From: Acidimicrobiales bacterium
Lineage (GTDB): Bacteria > Actinomycetota > Acidimicrobiia > Acidimicrobiales > Iamiaceae
Assembly: GCA_012730075.1 (NCBI GenBank)
Contig: JAAYBP010000244.1
Location: 1 to 32,519, forward strand
Direction of reading: 5' to 3'
DNA length: 32,519 nt
In this document: one piece after another, positions 28,068 through 32,519 of the stretch
How positions within the stretch are numbered: the stretch's first letter is position 1
How the letters are laid out: every line of letters starts with the position of its first letter
Made by a program: the position numbers and the translations under genes
The notes under the pieces: model-generated
What the model was told of the DNA's origin: nothing
Seen by the model: the letters and a program-made list of their open reading frames with translations, nothing else
Database searches by the model: none

Positions 28068-28801
28068 CCCGACCGTTCGACCGCCTGCGCGACGACCTGT
28101 TCACCGCCGTCGCCAGCGTCGCGGCACCGGTGGTGCTCGTCGAGATACCCGGCGACCATCCCGTCGCCGACCTGATCCGGGCCCTCGAGCGGGCGCAGTT
28201 CCCCGACGTGGAGGCGTTCCTCACCGATGAGGTGGAGTCGCGGTGCCGCTTCCTCGCCGTCGTCGACCGGTCCGGGCCCGAACCGGCGCTCGCGTTCGCG
28301 ACGCGGGTCAGCAGTCCCCGGTTCGGCCCGACACCACCGCGGCCGGACGAGACCGGCCTACCGATGCTCGACGAGGTGCTCGCGGTCAACGAGGGGATCG
28401 ACGCGCCGGCGCTCGTCGCCCACTACGGGCAGCGGGGCGTCGACGTGGCGCGCTGCGTCGCCGTGGAGACGAACTTCCGGCTCGCCCCGACGAGGGACGC
28501 GCCCACCGGTCTCCGTTGGAGCGACCACGCGTACGTCGGGGTCTTCGACCTGCTGATGGAGGGCCCCCCGGGCGGGAAGGGGGTGTTCGCCCACGCGAAC
28601 GAGGCGACGGTCCGCTCCCTCGGTGCGATCGACCTCACGTTCGAGGCGGTGATGGGCCGGCCGGACCTGGTGTCCCCCGCCGCGCAGCAGGGCGAGGCCG
28701 ACGACCGGTACGCGCCGGGCTACATCGACCTCACCGAGCACTCCCGGCGGGTGTTCCGGCAGCTCGAACCGCTGTCGGCGCCGAAGGTCGTGCTGGCGTG
28801 A
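28064..28801 (+). CDS. Hypothetical protein coupled to the GNAT gene
   Basis: 245 aa from GTG 28064 overlapping the GNAT stop (GTGA): VTRPFDRLRDDLFTAVASVAAPVVLVEIPGDHPVADLI...; no family recognised. Confidence 0.7.
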   Translation: MTRPFDRLRDDLFTAVASVAAPVVLVEIPGDHPVADLIRALERAQFPDVEAFLTDEVESRCRFLAVVDRSGPEPALAFATRVSSPRFGPTPPRPDETGLPMLDEVLAVNEGIDAPALVAHYGQRGVDVARCVAVETNFRLAPTRDAPTGLRWSDHAYVGVFDLLMEGPPGGKGVFAHANEATVRSLGAIDLTFEAVMGRPDLVSPAAQQGEADDRYAPGYIDLTEHSRRVFRQLEPLSAPKVVLA

Positions 28802-28823
28802 TCGTCCGGGCCGGCACGCGAGG

Positions 28824-29294
28824 TCACAGGAGTCCCGGCACCGCCCCGTGGATGACGGCGAACTCGACCGCGTAGATCGTCGCGGTCACGTACGAGAGGC
28901 GGCGGACGAACGCCTGGCCGTGGCCGTGTCGCCACAACACCAGCGGCGGGATCACCCCACCGATCAGGACCGACAGCAGGCAGGCGCTGACGCCGCCGGT
29001 GACCCGCGACCGCAGGCTCTTCTCGCGGGTGGCGATGCCCTCGAAGCGGCGGTGGAGGTCGAGTCGGTCGAGGAACCAGCGGGCGATGGCGTGCGGGTCG
29101 TCGGACGTGCCGGCCCGTACGAGGAGCACCTGGGCGGGCACGTAGATGGCGAGTGCGGTGAGGAACCCGGCGAGCGGGCTGCCGAGCAGGGAGATCAGCC
29201 AGAAGGCCGGCCCGAACGTGAGGTCGTCGAGCACGACCAGGGTGAGGAGCGTGGCGGCCCACCAGCCGATGGTGCTGAGGCGGCGCGGGGCCAC
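28824..29294 (-). CDS. Small integral membrane protein
   Basis: 156 aa, GTG start; hydrophobic segments IGWWAATLLTLVVLDDLTFGPAFWLISLLG, AGFLTALAIYVPAQVLLV, GGVSACLLSVLIGGVIPPLVLW. Confidence 0.7.
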   Translation of the reverse strand: MAPRRLSTIGWWAATLLTLVVLDDLTFGPAFWLISLLGSPLAGFLTALAIYVPAQVLLVRAGTSDDPHAIARWFLDRLDLHRRFEGIATREKSLRSRVTGGVSACLLSVLIGGVIPPLVLWRHGHGQAFVRRLSYVTATIYAVEFAVIHGAVPGLL

Positions 29295-29384
29295 GATGTC
29301 CTTCCGGGGGCGATGGGGTGACTGGCGATCGGGCCACGCTCTCCCCGGCGACGGCCCCGGCTCACCCTACGCGGCCGGGCACGG

Positions 29385-32111
29385 TCAGTGGTGGTTCGGA
29401 TCGTGTCGGTACACGGCCTCCAGCCGGGTCAGATCCGCGGCCGGGGCGGGCGCGGCGAACAGGTAGCCCTGGCCGTGGGTGCATCCGATGCGCACCAGCG
29501 TGTCGATCTGGGCGGAGTCCTCGATGCCCTCGGCGATCACGTCGAGGCCGAGGGCCCGGCCGACCGCGACGACCGCCTCGACGACGGCCCGGCCGCCGGG
29601 CTCCAGGAGGCGCCGCCCGATCGACGGGTCGATCTTCAGGAAGTTGATCGGCATCGACCGCAGGTGCGCGAGCGACGTCGTGCCGGTGCCGAAGTCGTCG
29701 ATGCCGAGGCGCACGCCCATGGCGGTCAGGGCGCGCATGCGGTCCTGGGCCTGTCCGTCGGTGAGGAGCAGCGCGGGCTCGGGGATCTCGAGGTGGAGCC
29801 GGTGCGGTTCGAGGCCGCTCTCGTCCAGGGCGGTTCCGATGCGGTCGACCAGGGCGTCGGTCCGCAGCTCGGCCCCGCTCAGGTTGAGCCAGATCGACAG
29901 CGGGCCGATCATCGCCGCGTCCCACTCCTGGACCTCGGTCAGGACGGTTTCGAGCACCCAGCCGGCCAGATCGACCAGCAGTTCGGGGTCCTCGACGCCG
30001 TCGAGCAGGCGGCCGGGCGGGCCGGTGCCGGCGAGGGGGTCCTCGATGCGCAGCAGGGCCTCGGTGCCGACGGCCCGACCGCTGCGGAGGTCGACGATCG
30101 GCTGGTGGTGGACCGTGAGGCTGTCGGTGTCGATCGCCAGGCGCAGCGCCTCGGTGATCGGGGTGAGCGGCTGGTCGGTGCCGGCGCCGACGGTGACCTG
30201 GTAGCGGTCGCGGCCGGCCGCCTTGGCCTGGTACATCGCCTGATCGGCGTCGCGCAGGACGGCGTCGACCGTGGCGTGCTCGGCTCCGGAGAGGACGACG
30301 CCGACGCTGGCGGTCACCGCGAGGACGTGGTCGGAGCGGACGAAGGGTTGGGCGATCGCGGCCCGTACCTTCTCGGCGAGCATCGCGGCCGTCTCGGGTT
30401 CGCTGACGCCGTTGGCGAGCACCACGAACTCGTCGCCGCCGAGGCGCACGACCGTGTCGTCGGTTCGCACCGCGTTGCGGAGCCGCTGGGCGATCTCGAC
30501 GAGCAGGGCGTCGCCGACCTCGTGACCGTGGGTGTCGTTGGTCCACTTGAAGTGGTCGAGGTCGACGAACATCAGGGCGAACGACGCCCCCGGGTGGGCG
30601 GTGGCGCGCTCGAGCCGCTCGCGCAGCAGCAGGCGGTTGCCGAGCCCGGTCAGCGGATCGTGCAGCGTCTGGTGGAGGAGCTTCTCCTCGGTGTCGCGCT
30701 GGACGGTGATGTCGCGGAGCTGGGCGATGGCGAACGCCCCGGGGTCGGCGCTCGACGGCACCGGCGACACGACCAGCTCGACCAGGCCGTCGGGTCGGCC
30801 GGCGCGGAGCAGGCGGCACTCGAGCTGGCCCCCCTCGCCCTGGCCCCCCTCGCCGTCGAACACGTCGAGGAGGGCCTGGTCGACGGCGGCGCGGTCATCC
30901 TCGGCGACCATCTCGACGAGCCGAGCGACCGGCGGGCCGTCGGACACCAGCGCGAGCAGGTCGCGCAGCTCGGCGTTGGCCTCCCGGATCGTGCCGTCGC
31001 GGCTGACCAGCGCCATCGGGGTGGGGGCGTGGGTGAACGCGGTGCGGAGGGCGTCGACCGTTCCGAGCTGGTCGATCTCGGCCCGGTGGCGGTCGGTGAT
31101 GTCGACCAGCACGGCGTCGGCGACGATCGCGCCGGCGAGGGTGGCCCCCTCGATCGTGATCCGGACCCAGCGGGCGCTGGCCGTCGAGGGCTCGTCGTCG
31201 GCGAGGCGGACCTCGTGCTCGAAGCCCGACAGATCGCCGCCGAGCGTCGCACCGAGGAGCGCCTGGAGGGGGGCCTGGTCGTCCCGCGCGACCAGGTCGA
31301 TCAGGTGACGCCCGGTCAGCTCGTCGGCCGGGGTACCGACGAGGTCGGCGAACGTCGTGTTGGCCCGCCGGATCGCCCCCTCCTCGTCGAGCTGGCAGCG
31401 ACCCGACGGCGCCTGCTCGAACAGGGCGTTGGCCCGCCGGGCCGCGCTCGCCATGCGACCGCCGGGCGCGTCGAGCGGCGTGAACACGAGCAGGCGCCCG
31501 TGGTCGGGCGCGGCCGCGGCCGGAAAGGTGAGGGGATCGGCGTCGAGGTCGACCGCCTCGACGTTGACCCACCGGGTGGGACCGCCGTCGCCGGGCACCA
31601 GCGCGATGCCCTCGGCGACGTCCTCGGCGCGGCGAACCAGCGCCGCCAGCCGCCCGGCGTCGTCGGGAGAGACGATCGACTCGAGGCCGCGCGTGGCGAG
31701 CGTGCGCGCCGGCGTGCGGACGAGGGCGGCGAGCGCGGGGCTGACCATCGAGGTCTCGCCGTCGGGTCCGATGGCGCACACGGCGATGCCGGGCAGGACC
31801 GCCCGGCGGCCGTCCTCGAGCGTGGCGACCACCGGGTCGCCGGGGTGCGGGTCGGGCCGGGTGCCGGCGCCGCGCACCATCACCTCGAGGTGCCGGGGCA
31901 GGCCGCGGATCGTCAGCAGTGCGTGGCCGCCGCTGGCGAGGGGGAGCGCGATCTGCGACTCGATGACCCGGCTGGTGTCGTCGGGGATGTCGCCGATCAG
32001 CGCGAGCACGGCCGGTTGGGCGGCCGGCGGGAGCTGGTCGATGCCGGTCATGGGCGTCGCGTCGCGGCCGAGCACCCAGTGCCCGTCCCACAGGCGCTCG
32101 TTGCTGCTCAT
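29385..32111 (-). CDS. Soluble PAS-GGDEF-EAL c-di-GMP turnover protein
   Basis: 908 aa from ATG 32111; FALMFVDLDHFKWTNDTHGHEVGD, RTDDTVVRLGGDEFVVLA (with RxxD), TEALLRIEDP, WLNLSG, GIDDFGTGTTSLAHL, FLKIDPS, AEGIED, GQGYLF. Confidence 0.95.
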   Translation of the reverse strand: MSSNERLWDGHWVLGRDATPMTGIDQLPPAAQPAVLALIGDIPDDTSRVIESQIALPLASGGHALLTIRGLPRHLEVMVRGAGTRPDPHPGDPVVATLEDGRRAVLPGIAVCAIGPDGETSMVSPALAALVRTPARTLATRGLESIVSPDDAGRLAALVRRAEDVAEGIALVPGDGGPTRWVNVEAVDLDADPLTFPAAAAPDHGRLLVFTPLDAPGGRMASAARRANALFEQAPSGRCQLDEEGAIRRANTTFADLVGTPADELTGRHLIDLVARDDQAPLQALLGATLGGDLSGFEHEVRLADDEPSTASARWVRITIEGATLAGAIVADAVLVDITDRHRAEIDQLGTVDALRTAFTHAPTPMALVSRDGTIREANAELRDLLALVSDGPPVARLVEMVAEDDRAAVDQALLDVFDGEGGQGEGGQLECRLLRAGRPDGLVELVVSPVPSSADPGAFAIAQLRDITVQRDTEEKLLHQTLHDPLTGLGNRLLLRERLERATAHPGASFALMFVDLDHFKWTNDTHGHEVGDALLVEIAQRLRNAVRTDDTVVRLGGDEFVVLANGVSEPETAAMLAEKVRAAIAQPFVRSDHVLAVTASVGVVLSGAEHATVDAVLRDADQAMYQAKAAGRDRYQVTVGAGTDQPLTPITEALRLAIDTDSLTVHHQPIVDLRSGRAVGTEALLRIEDPLAGTGPPGRLLDGVEDPELLVDLAGWVLETVLTEVQEWDAAMIGPLSIWLNLSGAELRTDALVDRIGTALDESGLEPHRLHLEIPEPALLLTDGQAQDRMRALTAMGVRLGIDDFGTGTTSLAHLRSMPINFLKIDPSIGRRLLEPGGRAVVEAVVAVGRALGLDVIAEGIEDSAQIDTLVRIGCTHGQGYLFAAPAPAADLTRLEAVYRHDPNHH
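30825..30854. repeat. Perfect 15-bp in-frame tandem duplication
   Basis: CTGGCCCCCCTCGCC twice in succession, encoding GEGGQ-GEGGQ on the minus strand. Confidence 0.85.
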
Positions 32112-32519
32112 CGGTCGTCCGCTTCGCGGTCGGGGCGCGCGCGTCCGGCGTCGGCCGGACGGGGGCGCCTGTGCGGAAGCGCGGTGCGGTGGTGCAACGG
32201 AGCTCTGTCGGTCGGCGGCGTCGGTGGGGGCCGGCGAGCCGGGGATGGGCAGTCGGACCAGTCTGGCACAGACGAACACCGTCCGCGGTCATTCCGACCG
32301 TTTGACTCCGCTCCGTGTTCGAATCGATACGCCTCGGCTCGCTGCGTGGGCATGCGGGCGCGCTGGGTCACACCGGCATCGTCCGGTGGGGGCGGCGCCG
32401 ACCGCGTGGGGCGCGACGGACGTCGGGCCAGCGTCGGACCCTCCCTTCGGCGTGGACCGGTACCGATCGGCGGCTCCGGTCGGTGGTGGCCTCGCTACCC
32501 TGCCACACCGCGCCTCCCC

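Noticed and set aside
32279-32305. Possible FliA-type promoter upstream of the second GGDEF-EAL gene (TCAA-N15-GCGGACGG)
   Set aside because: The -10 lacks the CGAT core and the spacing to the ATG at 32111 is unlike the two good examples.

Overview
High-GC chromosomal window containing the replication-origin region of an actinobacterium. Gene content suggests an Acidimicrobiia-like lineage, but that is inference. Left part: minus-strand jag(start)-yidC-yidD-rnpA-rpmH, facing plus-strand dnaA-[oriC]-dnaN-recF-dciA(DUF721)-gyrB-gyrA, then a TadE/G-like small protein, a DUF3566 protein, tRNA-Ile(GAU) and a small membrane-protein ORF coupled to an oxidoreductase gene. Middle: a FliA/WhiG-family sigma factor convergent with a FlgN-like gene, a membrane protein plus inositol-monophosphatase-family pair, a Tat-exported M23 peptidase with DUF4214 repeats, and overlapping fur-prfC. 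Right part: DUF1003 and MgtE_N/CBS genes, a membrane PAS-GGDEF-EAL protein, a pyruvoyl-dependent arginine decarboxylase divergent from a GNAT plus unknown-protein pair, a small membrane protein, and a second PAS-GGDEF-EAL protein. The strongest hidden signal is a pair of matching FliA/WhiG-type promoter motifs (TCAA-N15-GCCGATGR). One precedes the FlgN-like gene and the other precedes the membrane GGDEF-EAL gene. Both lie exactly 8 nt upstream of an in-frame start codon, and in both the ATG inside the -10 box is a decoy start 12 nt upstream. This suggests a local sigma factor / flagellar chaperone / c-di-GMP regulon with leaderless transcripts. Other points of interest: a 10-bp-phased DnaA-box triplet in oriC, a likely CTG (CTGA-overlap) start for rnpA, a dyad around the gyrB -10 box, and a DLW-39-like positional analogue after tRNA-Ile.
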